Below, piece by piece: positions 14,975 to 24,154 of a DNA stretch of 45,304 nt. Every line of letters starts with the position of its first letter. Within the stretch, counting starts at the first letter, position 1. The notes beneath the pieces are model-generated. The model made no database searches, was not told where the DNA came from, and saw nothing but the letters and a program-made list of their open reading frames with translations. The position numbers were made by a program, and so were the translations under genes. Source of the stretch: Bacteroidales bacterium (GTDB taxonomy: Bacteria; Bacteroidota; Bacteroidia; Bacteroidales; NBLH01); NCBI GenBank assembly GCA_016937695.1, contig JAFGWC010000070.1:1-45304 (forward strand), given 5' to 3'.

Positions 14975-16429
14975 ATGCATAAAACTTTATTTTTAGTAAT
15001 TATATTTTTTTACTACTCTTTTTCTTGCTTTTCGCAGCAAGTAATTATAAAAGGTAATGCTAAATCATACGCAGGAAGCGAATTGTCAGTTTCTACTTTT
15101 GCAGAACAAATTACTTTTACAGAACAAATTTTAGCCAAAACTAAAGTTGAAAATAATGGAGATTTTATTTTTAAATTTAATATCAGCAATACAAAATTTG
15201 CTTTTATTCATTTAACCGTTTTTAAAGCAATTATATATATTGAACCAAATAAAGAATATGAAGTTGTATTGCCTAAAAAAACTGAAAAACTGCCTGGCGA
15301 TAAACTAAATCCTTTTTTTAAAGAAACGGAATTTTATATTACAATTTTAAATGAAGACACAACTGCTTTGAATTATCAAATAAGAAAATTTGATTTTTTA
15401 TATAATAAATATTTAGAAAAATATTTTACACTTTTTAAAGGAAAGCTAAACAAACAAACTTCAGATACGATAATAGAAATTATTGAAAATGAGCTTATTC
15501 TTAAAGATAATGATTTCTTTAATCAATATAAAAATTATAATTATGCTTCGTTAAAATTAATTTCTTATGAAAGAAATAAAGAAAATTTTATTGATAATTA
15601 CTTTAAAAACGAAGAAATTTTGTTTGATAACAATGCATACATGAATTTATTTAATCAGATTTTCAATAATTATTTGTCAGTTTTATATAATAAACCAAAA
15701 GGCAAAATTATTCCATATAACTTGATTAGAGAAAAAAGCCTTAAGAATTTAAAAAATTCGCTCGATTCTTTTCCATATTTACAAAATGAAAATTTAAAAG
15801 AAATTGTGATTGTAAAATCATTATACGATAATTATTATAAAGATGATTTCCCTAAAGAAGACATAATTTTTATGATTGATTCTATAAGAATAAGTACTGA
15901 AAATAAGAATATTAAATCAATTTCTGAAAATATTTTAAAGAAAATTACAGCATTATGCACAGGCTATAGTGCGCCCGAATTTTACTTGCCGGATATTGAC
16001 AATCAATTTTATGCAAACTCTAATTTCAGGAATAAATTTATTTACTTAAATTTTTGTACACCTGATAGTTACACTTGTCTGCAAGAATTCAAACTGTTAG
16101 AAAAGTTACATAATCAAAAACTAGAGATGTTTGAAATTGTTACAATTTGTATAGCAGAAAATAATGAAAAATTTAAAGCTTTTGTAATAGAAAATAATTT
16201 TAAATGGAAATTTTTATTTTACAATAATGATGTTGAATTGTTAAAGAAATATGATATAAAAGCCTATCCAACATATTATTTGATAAATCCTGAAGGCAAA
16301 TTTAGCATGTCGCCGGCATTTCCACCAACCGAATCAAGTTTTGAAGACAGATATTCTGATGTATTAAAAGCCTGGAAAATTGAATTGCAAAAACGGAAAT
16401 ATAATAAAGGAAAAGATACAAATAGATAA
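14975..16429 (+). CDS. Envelope thioredoxin-fold protein with an altered CX6C active site
   Basis: 484 residues: signal peptide 1-21 ending CFSQQ, a DUF4369-like N-terminal beta domain (about 22-115), a long charged helical middle (about 120-340), and a TlpA/AhpC-type domain (about 345-470). That domain begins TGYSAPEFYLPD and has the cis-Pro segment AYPTYYLINPEG (Pro432). Where TlpA proteins have W-C-x-x-C, this one reads F-C-T-P-D-S-Y-T-C: Cys361 and Cys368 are six residues apart, so the ordinary CXXC redox pair is absent. It may be a non-redox relative or have a changed disulfide chemistry. It starts 3 bases after the SpoIIE phosphatase gene, suggesting a shared function at the envelope. 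Confidence 0.8.
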   Translation: MHKTLFLVIIFFYYSFSCFSQQVIIKGNAKSYAGSELSVSTFAEQITFTEQILAKTKVENNGDFIFKFNISNTKFAFIHLTVFKAIIYIEPNKEYEVVLPKKTEKLPGDKLNPFFKETEFYITILNEDTTALNYQIRKFDFLYNKYLEKYFTLFKGKLNKQTSDTIIEIIENELILKDNDFFNQYKNYNYASLKLISYERNKENFIDNYFKNEEILFDNNAYMNLFNQIFNNYLSVLYNKPKGKIIPYNLIREKSLKNLKNSLDSFPYLQNENLKEIVIVKSLYDNYYKDDFPKEDIIFMIDSIRISTENKNIKSISENILKKITALCTGYSAPEFYLPDIDNQFYANSNFRNKFIYLNFCTPDSYTCLQEFKLLEKLHNQKLEMFEIVTICIAENNEKFKAFVIENNFKWKFLFYNNDVELLKKYDIKAYPTYYLINPEGKFSMSPAFPPTESSFEDRYSDVLKAWKIELQKRKYNKGKDTNR

Positions 16430-16494
16430 ACAAATTACGCTATAAATTTGATTATCTGAATATTGATTTCTTTTTTTACAATTAACGAAATTAT

Positions 16495-17595
16495 ATGATA
16501 TTTGAAAATATTAAAGAGCCTACATTAATTTTAGATAAAAGCATTGCAATAGCCAATATCAAGAAAATGGTGGAAAAAGCCCAAAAAAACAATCTGATTT
16601 TTCGACCACATTTTAAAACTCACCAATCTGCTGATATTGGCGAGTGGTTTAGACGTTTTGGTGTAGATAAAATTACAGTATCATCAGTAAAAATGGCAAA
16701 ATATTTTGCTGATGCCGGATGGAAAAATATTACAATTGCTTTCCCATTAAATATTAGAGAAATTACTGATATTCAAGAACTTGCAAAAAAAATAGAATTA
16801 AATATTTTAATAAGTTCGGTTGAACATATTGAAAAAATAAACTTTATAATAAAATCACAACTAAATTTTTTTATAAAAATCGATGCCGGATATAATAGAG
16901 CAGGAATTTTAGCCGATGATTTTACTACTATCGAAAAAATATTAAACTATTCCAAAAATAATAAATTATTAAATTTTAAAGGATTTTTATCGCATTACGG
17001 AAATACTTATAGTGCTGAAAATAAGCAAGATGTATTGAAAATATTTAATAATAGCAACGAAAAGCTAAAAGTTTTAAAGCAAAAATATATAAACAGTTAT
17101 CCTGATTTAAAAATTTCAATTGGCGATACACCTTCTTGTTCAATAGCCGATAATTTTTCAGGAATTGATGAAATACGACCCGGAAATTTTATTTTCTACG
17201 ATTTAATGCAATTAAATTTAGGCGTTTGCAAGTACAACAATATTGCAGTAAAAATGCTTTGTCCGGTAATTGATAAATATCCACAAAGAAATGAAATATT
17301 AATTTATGGAGGTGCAGTTCATTTTTCCAAAGAATTTATTATCGATAAAAACGGAATTAAAAATTTTGGACAAATTATAAATCTGTATAAATCAGAAGAA
17401 AAAACATCAGTAAAAAATACTTATATTAAAAATTTATCGCAAGAACATGGAATTGTAAGTGCAGAAAAAAATGCATTTAACAAAATTGAAATAGGCGATT
17501 TGCTTGAAATTATTCCCGTACATTCCTGTTTATCAGCCAATTTGGTGAAAAAATATTTAAGTACAGATAATATCACAATTCAAATAATGAAATGA
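16495..17595 (+). CDS. D-threonine aldolase / D-serine dehydratase-type PLP enzyme
   Basis: A fold-type III (alanine-racemase-like) PLP enzyme of 366 residues. Lys41 in FRPHFKTHQS is the expected Schiff-base lysine. FIKIDAGYNRAGI, LSHYGNTYS and IGDTPSCSIAD supply the barrel and phosphate-binding motifs, and the C-terminal PVHSCLSANLV provides His343 and Cys345, the metal (Zn or Mn) pair conserved in D-serine dehydratase and D-threonine aldolase. The reaction is therefore cleavage or dehydration of a beta-hydroxy D-amino acid; which one cannot be decided. No signal peptide. Stop is TGA. It is followed by about 150 bases before the lipoprotein gene. Confidence 0.93.
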   Translation: MIFENIKEPTLILDKSIAIANIKKMVEKAQKNNLIFRPHFKTHQSADIGEWFRRFGVDKITVSSVKMAKYFADAGWKNITIAFPLNIREITDIQELAKKIELNILISSVEHIEKINFIIKSQLNFFIKIDAGYNRAGILADDFTTIEKILNYSKNNKLLNFKGFLSHYGNTYSAENKQDVLKIFNNSNEKLKVLKQKYINSYPDLKISIGDTPSCSIADNFSGIDEIRPGNFIFYDLMQLNLGVCKYNNIAVKMLCPVIDKYPQRNEILIYGGAVHFSKEFIIDKNGIKNFGQIINLYKSEEKTSVKNTYIKNLSQEHGIVSAEKNAFNKIEIGDLLEIIPVHSCLSANLVKKYLSTDNITIQIMK

Positions 17596-17709
17596 TTTTG
17601 GATAAAGTAAAACAGTATATATTTAAATTTCAGCAAAATTTTATAATATCCGTTATAATTTCATAATACTTTTACAAAATATTGTAATAAAAAAGTGTAT
17701 TGGTAAGCG

Positions 17710-17717
17710 TAACTTTG
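17710..17717 (+). promoter_or_regulatory. -7 promoter box of the lipoprotein gene
   Basis: TAACTTTG matches TAnnTTTG and lies 31 bases before the ATG at 17749. No clear -33 TTG is at ideal spacing; TTG triplets lie closer (7 bases) and farther (25 bases). Confidence 0.5.
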
Positions 17718-17748
17718 TCAAACAAATTATTCATAAAATTTCATGCAT

Positions 17749-18570
17749 ATGAAAACATTAAATATTTTATTACTTGCTTTATTTTTTGGTAGTTTACTCT
17801 TTATTTCTTGCAATAAAGATGAAAACACTACCAATATTAAAGATAATACAGTAAGCGAAATACTTGATATCGCTGATTTTTACAATACTGATGATTTAGA
17901 AGAAGCAACAAGCAGTGAAACAGAAAAATCTGTAAGCGAAGTTAATTCAAGATGCTTTGACGTAATTATTAATGAAAACGATAATGGAGAATTTTGGCCA
18001 AGAAGCTGGACTCTTGATTTTGGTGATGATTATTGCGAAAATTATTTTGGTATAGCTAAAACAGGAATGGTTCATATAAATTTAACAGACTGCTGGCGAA
18101 TTGAAGGCTCATTACGTACAATTACATTTGAGAACTTTTATGTAGAAAATGTTTTGGTTGAAGGCGTTAAAACTATTGAAAATATAGGTCTAAACGAGTC
18201 AAATAATATGACTTGGCTTAGAAAAATGACAGATGGCAAGTTAACTTATGAAGATAGTACAAGCTCTACTTGGGAAAGCACAAGATATAGTGAAATGATT
18301 GAAGGTACAGATACATGGGCATTTGCTGATGATGTTTATCTTGTAACCGGTTTTGGTAATGGTGTTGATAAAGACAATAATAATTTTTCGGTTGAAATTA
18401 CAACAGCATTAAAATATATTTTTGGATGTAGATTCCCTGTTAGTGGTGTTTTAGAAATTATTATCGAAGGTGCTGAACCTATTATAATAGATTTTGGAAC
18501 TGGAGATTGTGATAATATAGCAACTCAAACTATTAATGGAGTAACAACAGAAATAGAATTAGGTAAATAA
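17749..18570 (+). CDS. Lipoprotein of unknown function
   Basis: 273 residues from the second ATG (the upstream ATG at 17743 would add only Met-His). MKTLNILLLALFFGSLLFIS followed by Cys21 is a lipoprotein signal with the lipobox F-I-S-C. The mature protein is acidic (NKDENTTN, DDLEEATSSETEKSVS), suiting surface export, and then has beta-rich, Trp-containing segments (WPRSWTLDFGDDYC, WAFADDVYLVTGFGNG, FPVSGVLEIIIEG). The pattern of aligned Gly/Asp and paired Cys suggests an eight-or-more-stranded extracellular beta domain. No family was recognised. A TAACTTTG box precedes it and a terminator follows, so it is monocistronic. Confidence 0.85.
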   Translation: MKTLNILLLALFFGSLLFISCNKDENTTNIKDNTVSEILDIADFYNTDDLEEATSSETEKSVSEVNSRCFDVIINENDNGEFWPRSWTLDFGDDYCENYFGIAKTGMVHINLTDCWRIEGSLRTITFENFYVENVLVEGVKTIENIGLNESNNMTWLRKMTDGKLTYEDSTSSTWESTRYSEMIEGTDTWAFADDVYLVTGFGNGVDKDNNNFSVEITTALKYIFGCRFPVSGVLEIIIEGAEPIIIDFGTGDCDNIATQTINGVTTEIELGK

Positions 18571-18598
18571 AAGTGTTAGTTTTGGTTTAGTAAATAGA

Positions 18599-18638
18599 CG
18601 GCCATTTGCTTTAAAAAGCAGGTGGCCAATTTTTTTTA
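18599..18638 (+). terminator. Intrinsic terminator after the lipoprotein gene
   Basis: GGCCA...TGGCC with inner TTGCTT/AAGCAG pairing around a TAAA loop, followed by an eight-T run. A strong rho-independent terminator, 29 bases after the stop. Confidence 0.9.
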
Positions 18639-18728
18639 AATTATTCCCAAAACGAAAAACTATGGAAAGCACTAATTACTAATTAATTACACTCTTTTAT
18701 TGAAGCAAATAACTATTGTAATAAAAAA

Positions 18729-19085
18729 TCAATTAACTAAATAATCTAAAGCTTCATTTTTGTCATCAAACGGAACTAATTTGTTTTTCATTATACTATT
18801 ATATGCTTGAAGCAATATTTTTCTAATACCGGTAATACCCAAAGCTGCAGATTTTTCAGTTCGAGAATCAAAAATTTCTTTTCCCAACTCATTTGCTTTT
18901 TTCATAAAATCCCTTGTCCCAAAAGCACCTGTAAAATCACTTAATGTTAAGAATCTCTCTGAACTATTCTTAAATACATCTCTTAATTCATAAAGAACTA
19001 CCAAAAGTTCATTTTCATTTTTGCAATGAGTGTAATCAATAAAAACAACTTTTTTGCCTTTATGATTTATAGTTGAAATGCTCAT
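18729..19085 (-). CDS. STAS/SpoIIAA-like small protein
   Basis: 118 residues, cytoplasmic. The pattern beta-strand (KKVVFIDYTHCKN), helix (ELLVVLYELRDVF), beta (RFLTLSDFTGAFGT), helix (FMKKANELGKEIF), a short strand (KSAALGITGIRKI) and a C-terminal helix (NKNEALDYLVN) resembles the STAS/SpoIIAA-like fold. It lacks an obvious phosphorylatable Ser at the usual place, although Ser45-Asp46 and Thr48 lie in the loop. Such proteins can be targets of kinase or SpoIIE switches, but a link to the phosphatase at 13445 is only speculative. It is divergent from the response-regulator gene. Confidence 0.7.
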   Translation of the reverse strand: MSISTINHKGKKVVFIDYTHCKNENELLVVLYELRDVFKNSSERFLTLSDFTGAFGTRDFMKKANELGKEIFDSRTEKSAALGITGIRKILLQAYNSIMKNKLVPFDDKNEALDYLVN

Positions 19086-19245
19086 ATCTAGTATTTTATT
19101 TTTTATAAAAATAGTAAATTTTGATAAAAAAAGAGAACAAATATGTTTTTGCCCTTTAACTATTTTTTCCTATCATTGTGTTAGCAGATTAAAAATGAAA
19201 TATTAAAAATTAGATTGACAAAATTTAATTTAATAATGACCAACA

Positions 19246-19899
19246 ATGACTACAAAAATAAATATCTTTCTTGTAGAAGACCACAAAATTGTAAGAGATG
19301 GACTAAATGCTTTACTTTTAGGCATCAATGATATTAAAATAATTGGAGAAGCTTCTACCGGTGAGGATTTTTTCAAAAACATAGATAAAATTCATACAGA
19401 TATAGTTATTCTGGATATTGGACTACCTGATATTTCAGGAATTGAGATTGCAAAGAAATTAAATCTTGAACACCCTGAAATAAAAATTATTATTTTAACA
19501 GCAGATACAGATGAAAAAAATATTGTTAGTGCAGTTAAATTTGGTGTTTCAGGCTTTCTATCTAAAAACACACCCAAAGATGAATTTATTGAAGCTATAA
19601 GATGCGTTTATAATGGCGAACAATATTTTGGAGATGCCATTTCTAAAATTGTATATGAGGGTTATATTAAATTAATTAAAGCAAATCAACCTAAAGATAA
19701 AAAATCACTTACAAACCGTGAAATTGAAGTTATAAAACTTATTTCTGACGGATATAGTTATAATAAAATTGCAGAAAAACTTTTTATAAGTTCACGCACA
19801 GTTGAAACTCACAGAAACAACATATTAGAAAAATTAGACCTTAAAAACAATATTGAGCTTGTTAGATATGCTATTACAAATAAAATAGTCAATTTATAA
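19246..19899 (+). CDS. NarL/LuxR-family response regulator
   Basis: 217 residues. Receiver domain 1-125 with the acidic pair Glu11-Asp12, phospho-acceptor Asp57 (VILDIGLPD), Thr85 and Lys107. The C-terminal LuxR-type HTH, about 153-217, contains SLTNREIEVIKLISDGYSYN and FISSRTVETHRNNILEKL. It should activate or repress transcription when phosphorylated. No kinase is immediately adjacent; the nearest histidine kinase is 2.2 kb downstream (22142) and has a HisKA-type domain, whereas NarL-type regulators more often pair with HisKA_3 kinases, so pairing is uncertain. It is followed by a 317-base gap. Confidence 0.95.
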   Translation: MTTKINIFLVEDHKIVRDGLNALLLGINDIKIIGEASTGEDFFKNIDKIHTDIVILDIGLPDISGIEIAKKLNLEHPEIKIIILTADTDEKNIVSAVKFGVSGFLSKNTPKDEFIEAIRCVYNGEQYFGDAISKIVYEGYIKLIKANQPKDKKSLTNREIEVIKLISDGYSYNKIAEKLFISSRTVETHRNNILEKLDLKNNIELVRYAITNKIVNL

Positions 19900-20216
19900 T
19901 CTGAGTTCTGTATAAAATTTAATTGAATTTATATCGCTATTATTCCTGTTAGGTAGAGAAAATTGTTAAACGGCTAAACTGTTAAGTTGCTTAATATAAA
20001 CAATTTAACATATTGATGACTGCAAACATAAAAAAACTACAAAATATTATTTCGCAGCTATAGCTTTTTGATAAACTGCGTATCCGTAAAATCCCCTATT
20101 TAATTTTCAGTTATTTTACGTATTGACTCCCAATGATTAAAGCCATAAATTTGATGTGTAATTTTTTATATTGGTAAGATTGGCTATCAAAAAGCAATTT
20201 AAAACAAAAGTGATTG
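19900..20216. promoter_or_regulatory. Intergenic region with inverted repeat CGTAAAAT...ATTTTACG
   Basis: No gene was seen. An inverted repeat with 8-base arms CGTAAAAT (20085-20092) and ATTTTACG (20113-20120) and a 20-base spacer lies about 100 bases before the small-protein gene. It is embedded in a comparatively GC-rich stretch including CCCCTA and GACTCCC. AATTGTTAAA (19961) and CAATTTAACA (20001) resemble the AT-rich repeats found near 34440 and 35405. Confidence 0.4.
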
Positions 20217-20471
20217 ATGTTAAATGACGAAAATACGTTTATTTTTCCAAAAAAAGATATAGAGAATGAAATTGCAAATTGCCTTCAGGAAACAAAGCAA
20301 TATTTAGTTGAAGATAGAATAATTCAGGCATATTATAATCTTAAAAAAACAAATAAAATGATTAACCAATTAACAGAATCCACTTTATTGAAAAATAAAT
20401 ATATTGAAGAGCATAAATTATTAAATAATCAATTAAATAGTAAAATTTTAAAATTAATTGAAAAACAATAA
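20217..20471 (+). CDS. Small helical protein, 84 residues, unknown
   Basis: Starts MLNDENTFIFPKKDIENEIA from the ATG at 20217 (the TTG immediately before is ignored). It is then helical with Asn, Lys and Leu repeated (IQAYYNLKKTNKMINQL and so on) and ends KILKLIEKQ. There is no signal peptide, membrane segment or recognisable motif. It could be a small regulatory or chaperone-like protein. The frame is closed by TAA at 20469-20471, 64 bases before the beta-helix protein gene. Coding potential is plausible from normal codon composition and a unidirectional neighbourhood. Confidence 0.6.
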   Translation: MLNDENTFIFPKKDIENEIANCLQETKQYLVEDRIIQAYYNLKKTNKMINQLTESTLLKNKYIEEHKLLNNQLNSKILKLIEKQ

Positions 20472-20535
20472 AAATAGAGCATAACAATAATAAATATAAT
20501 TAACTAATCAATATTAAACTTAAAAACAATTAACT

Positions 20536-21948
20536 ATGAAATCAAAAAAACTAATTTATCTTTTATCCATTTTGTTAATGCTTTCTTTTATAGTAAATGC
20601 AAATGCAAAAACGGAAAAATTGAATGTGAATATTAAAAACACAAGCTTGAAAAAGGAAACAACTATTAAACTACCAAATTCAACTGAAAATAAAATACAA
20701 GCTGGCGATATAACTTTTACTGGTAAAATATTATATGTTTCAAAATCAACAGGAAGCAACAAAAATGATGGATCAAAAGCTAGTCCTTTTAAAAATATAG
20801 ATAAAGCAATTAAAGAAGCTGTAGCTGGCGACAAAATTTATATAGCTGAAGGAGAATATAGCGGTACATTTAATATTGGATATCTGGAAAGCGATAAACC
20901 ATTAATGTTATATGGTAGTTGGGATGTCAATTTCACAAAACAGGATATTGTTAACCATCCAACTTTGTTTCAACCGGATAATGCAAGTGCTGCAAAATCA
21001 AGAAAAGCTCTTTTAAGTATCAATAAAGAATCCGGAGGAACTATAATAGACGGAATTGTTTGGGATATGGGAGAAAGAAATTCATATTCTTCTAAAGAAG
21101 GTTTAGTTGAAGGCGTTAACTCGGGAATGATATTATTACCACCAACTAAAGAAACAGGTCAAAACGCAACTGTAACTGAACCAATAATTTCTATAAGAGC
21201 CGGAACAAAAGGCGGTGATGTAACAATTCAGAATTGTGTATTTGTTAATGGAGCAAGTTTTGCAATTCAGGCAGCCGAAACAACAGGCACTTTTAAAGTG
21301 ATAAATAATGTATTTGTAGCAAATAGAATGGCTTCGATTGAGATTTTTGGAACATGTGCCGGAAGTAAAGAAAAAAAGGACATGGTTGCATGTGGAAACG
21401 TTGAAATTGCTTTTAATACTATACTTTTTACATGGAGCAGACTTAAAGATTTTCTTGATATGGGTTATGGTGTTAGAATTATGACAAAACTTGAATACAA
21501 TATCCATCATAATATAATTGGGGCAAGTATTATGGGAGGCGTTGATAATTCAAGATTCTGCAAAGATGAATATGTAAAAATTGATAATAACATTATGTTT
21601 GGAAACAAAGGTGGCGATCTTTATTATACTCCTGCCAGCAATACTACACTTAAAGTATATACAAATGAATTTGAAGATCTTGAATTTGCAAGTGTTACAG
21701 GAAATCAAGGAGTTGCACCAAATATTCCAGTAAATCAGGATTATTTGAAAGGTTTTTTTAATGCCAGATACAATGAAGTAACCAGTTATGATCCAAATTC
21801 TGCTCAAAATCAGTGGTCAAGAGCTTTGGGAATGAATCAGCAGGGAACAATGAAATCAAAAGTTTCAATGTTTATGAATAAATATCCTTGGAAAGAAGCA
21901 TTAAAATTATTTGGAGGAACAAAAAACACTGGAGCTCAAAAACCATAA
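20536..21948 (+). CDS. Secreted right-handed beta-helix protein (DUF1565-like)
   Basis: 470 residues with a signal peptide (1-24, ending NANAKT). Residues about 70-115 contain ILYVSKSTGSNKNDGSKASP, the NIDKAIKEAVAGDKI segment and the YIAEGEYSG end; this is the canonical DUF1565 opening that leads into a parallel beta-helix. The remainder has repeated short strands with GG/NN turns (GGTIIDGIVWDMG, GGDVTIQNCVFVNGASFAI, IEIFGTCAG, HHNIIGASIMGG). No sugar-lyase catalytic triad was noticed, so it is a structural or carbohydrate-binding envelope protein, not a demonstrated enzyme. A strong terminator follows, so it ends its transcription unit. Confidence 0.85.
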   Translation: MKSKKLIYLLSILLMLSFIVNANAKTEKLNVNIKNTSLKKETTIKLPNSTENKIQAGDITFTGKILYVSKSTGSNKNDGSKASPFKNIDKAIKEAVAGDKIYIAEGEYSGTFNIGYLESDKPLMLYGSWDVNFTKQDIVNHPTLFQPDNASAAKSRKALLSINKESGGTIIDGIVWDMGERNSYSSKEGLVEGVNSGMILLPPTKETGQNATVTEPIISIRAGTKGGDVTIQNCVFVNGASFAIQAAETTGTFKVINNVFVANRMASIEIFGTCAGSKEKKDMVACGNVEIAFNTILFTWSRLKDFLDMGYGVRIMTKLEYNIHHNIIGASIMGGVDNSRFCKDEYVKIDNNIMFGNKGGDLYYTPASNTTLKVYTNEFEDLEFASVTGNQGVAPNIPVNQDYLKGFFNARYNEVTSYDPNSAQNQWSRALGMNQQGTMKSKVSMFMNKYPWKEALKLFGGTKNTGAQKP

Positions 21949-21983
21949 TTAATTTTTAAAAATCAGTAAAATAATACTTTGTT

Positions 21984-22020
21984 AATTGCATTGCTTGAAA
22001 AGGCAATGCAATTTTAATTT
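21984..22020 (+). terminator. Intrinsic terminator after the beta-helix protein gene
   Basis: AATTGCATTGC (21984-21994) and GCAATGCAATT (22003-22013) form an 11-base-pair perfect stem with an 8-base loop, then TTTAATTT. It precedes the histidine-kinase gene. Confidence 0.85.
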
Positions 22021-22141
22021 AATTAATTCCTTTCAATATTTTATTTTTATTCATCCAAAATATATTTTTTTAATATTAATAGACAAGATTAATTTAGACT
22101 TTTTTTACCTTTAGATTTATAAAATAAATAGAATTCTAAAA

Positions 22142-24154
22142 ATGAAAAAGTTATTAATTATATTAATCTTTCATGGATTAATGTTTTTATTTTCTGTAAA
22201 AGTTTATTCTCAGCAGTCAATTGATTGCCTAATTAAAGTTGTAGATACTTGCAAAATTGAAAGGAAACCTATTGTTTACAGTCAGTTGGCTGATGAATAT
22301 TATTATAGTGGCAATTTTGAAAATTCGTTGATTTATTATTTAAAATCAGCAGAAGAATCTTTAAAAAATATTGACTCTTCTTATACAATTTTAATTGAAA
22401 GTTATGGAAATGTCGGATTCTTATACAATGAAATGGCAATCTATGACAAGGCAATTGAATACAACAAAAAAGCATTAAAATATGCTCAATTATATAAAAA
22501 CCAGATTGGAATAGCCAATGCCTATAATGGTTTAGGAAATTCATATATTAAATTGGCAGATTTTGAAAAAGCGGCTTTCTATTTTGAAAATGCTTTAGAA
22601 ATAGATATTAAAATAGGAAATAAATCTGTTTTATCGCTTGACTACAATTCATTGGGGAAACTTTATCAACAATGGCAGAAATATAACATTGCTCTTGAAT
22701 ATTTTCAAAAAGCTTTAGATATTGATGAAAAAGAAAATAGACGAGATAAAATGGCAATACGCTTTAATAGTATTGGAATTGTTTATAAAGATATTGAAAT
22801 GTACGATTCTGCCATTTTTTTTCTTAATAAAGCTCTTTATCTCGATCAGGAATTAAGCAATGAAAAAGAAATAGCGATTAGAATGTCGAATTTGGGAAGT
22901 GTATATTCACAAATTAATGAATTTGATAAAGCAGAAAAATTATTTAAACAAGCTATAAGTATTTTTAAAAATCTAGAAATAAACTATTCATTATCTATAT
23001 CATATAATGAACTTGCCGAATTATATCTAAGAAAAAATGAATACAAATTAGCAAAACGATATTCTCAAGAGAGTTTAGCCTTATCAAACAATTTGCATAT
23101 TAATAATATTACAAAAGAAAACTACAAACGTTTATCTACAATTAGCTATATTACAAGCAATTACAAAAGTGCTTTTCATTATTATCAGTTATATTCAGAT
23201 ATTAAAGATTCAATTTTCAATGAAAAAAGCATGAATGCGATTAATATTTTGGAAGTTAAGCACCAGACTCAAAAAAAAGAGCTTGAAATTGAATTATTAA
23301 GCAATATTAATGAAATAAATATACTTGAATTAGAAAAAAACAAGACAAAAAGACGATTTTTAAATATTTATCTAATAATGGCTTTATTATTAGTAATTGT
23401 AATTTTAATAATATTGCTGATAATAAAGAAATCTAATATTAAATTAGAAAAGAAAAATCTTGAATTAAGTCTTCTAAATGCGACTAAAGACAAATTTTTC
23501 AGCATAATTTCACACGATCTTAAAAATCCGCTGTCGGCTTTTTGGAATATTGCTAATAGTTTGGACCAAAATATATTTGATTTGAGCAAAGAAGAAATAA
23601 AATATTATACCGAGCAACTTAAACAATCATCAGGAACTGTGTATGAGATGCTTGAAAATTTGCTGCTTTGGGCTAAATCTCAATTAGGAGGAATAAAACC
23701 TCAATTTGAAAATCTTAATTTAAAAATATTGGTTGATAATATTATTAAAAGCACTAAACCATTTGTTAATACCAAGAATATTGAGTTAATAAACGATATA
23801 AATGCTGATATTGTTTGGTTTACAGATAAAAACATAATAAACACTATTTTGAGAAATTTTATTACTAATGGGATTAAGTTTTCGGACAAAGATGGCAAAG
23901 TGATAATTTCGGCAGAAAGAATGAACGGTTTCATGCAAATAAAAGTTAAAGATACAGGAATTGGGATTTCGGAATTAGATATAAATAAGCTATTTAAAAT
24001 TGATTTTGATACTAAAAAAATAGGATTTTCAGAAGAGAAAGGCTCTGGTTTGGGTTTAATTCTTTGTGAAGATTTAGTGAAAATAATTAATGGAAAAATA
24101 ACTGTTGAGAGTAAAGTTAATAAAGGAAGTGCTTTTATAATCAACTTATCATAA
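22142..24154 (+). CDS. Periplasmic TPR-sensor histidine kinase
   Basis: 670 residues: signal peptide (1-24, ending VYSQQ), about eight TPR-like helical repeats (about 40-340, recurring pattern SLGKLYQQWQKYNIALEYFQ, SIGIVYKDIEMYDSAIFFL and the like), a coiled coil, a transmembrane helix at about 406-428, and the cytoplasmic kinase core. His458 in FFSIISHDLKNPLSAF is the phospho-His; the N-box is LRNFITNGIKFS, and the G1/G2 boxes are DTGIGIS and GSGLGLILCEDL. Extracellular TPRs feeding a HisKA-type kinase form a common Bacteroidota arrangement. It starts alone with no receiver domain; the cognate response regulator may be the one at 19246 or elsewhere. Confidence 0.93.
   Translation: MKKLLIILIFHGLMFLFSVKVYSQQSIDCLIKVVDTCKIERKPIVYSQLADEYYYSGNFENSLIYYLKSAEESLKNIDSSYTILIESYGNVGFLYNEMAIYDKAIEYNKKALKYAQLYKNQIGIANAYNGLGNSYIKLADFEKAAFYFENALEIDIKIGNKSVLSLDYNSLGKLYQQWQKYNIALEYFQKALDIDEKENRRDKMAIRFNSIGIVYKDIEMYDSAIFFLNKALYLDQELSNEKEIAIRMSNLGSVYSQINEFDKAEKLFKQAISIFKNLEINYSLSISYNELAELYLRKNEYKLAKRYSQESLALSNNLHINNITKENYKRLSTISYITSNYKSAFHYYQLYSDIKDSIFNEKSMNAINILEVKHQTQKKELEIELLSNINEINILELEKNKTKRRFLNIYLIMALLLVIVILIILLIIKKSNIKLEKKNLELSLLNATKDKFFSIISHDLKNPLSAFWNIANSLDQNIFDLSKEEIKYYTEQLKQSSGTVYEMLENLLLWAKSQLGGIKPQFENLNLKILVDNIIKSTKPFVNTKNIELINDINADIVWFTDKNIINTILRNFITNGIKFSDKDGKVIISAERMNGFMQIKVKDTGIGISELDINKLFKIDFDTKKIGFSEEKGSGLGLILCEDLVKIINGKITVESKVNKGSAFIINLS

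Noticed and set aside
21136-21807. Open frames antisense to the beta-helix gene
   Set aside because: Cys/Ser/Phe-rich antisense readings of a repetitive gene; no start context or family.
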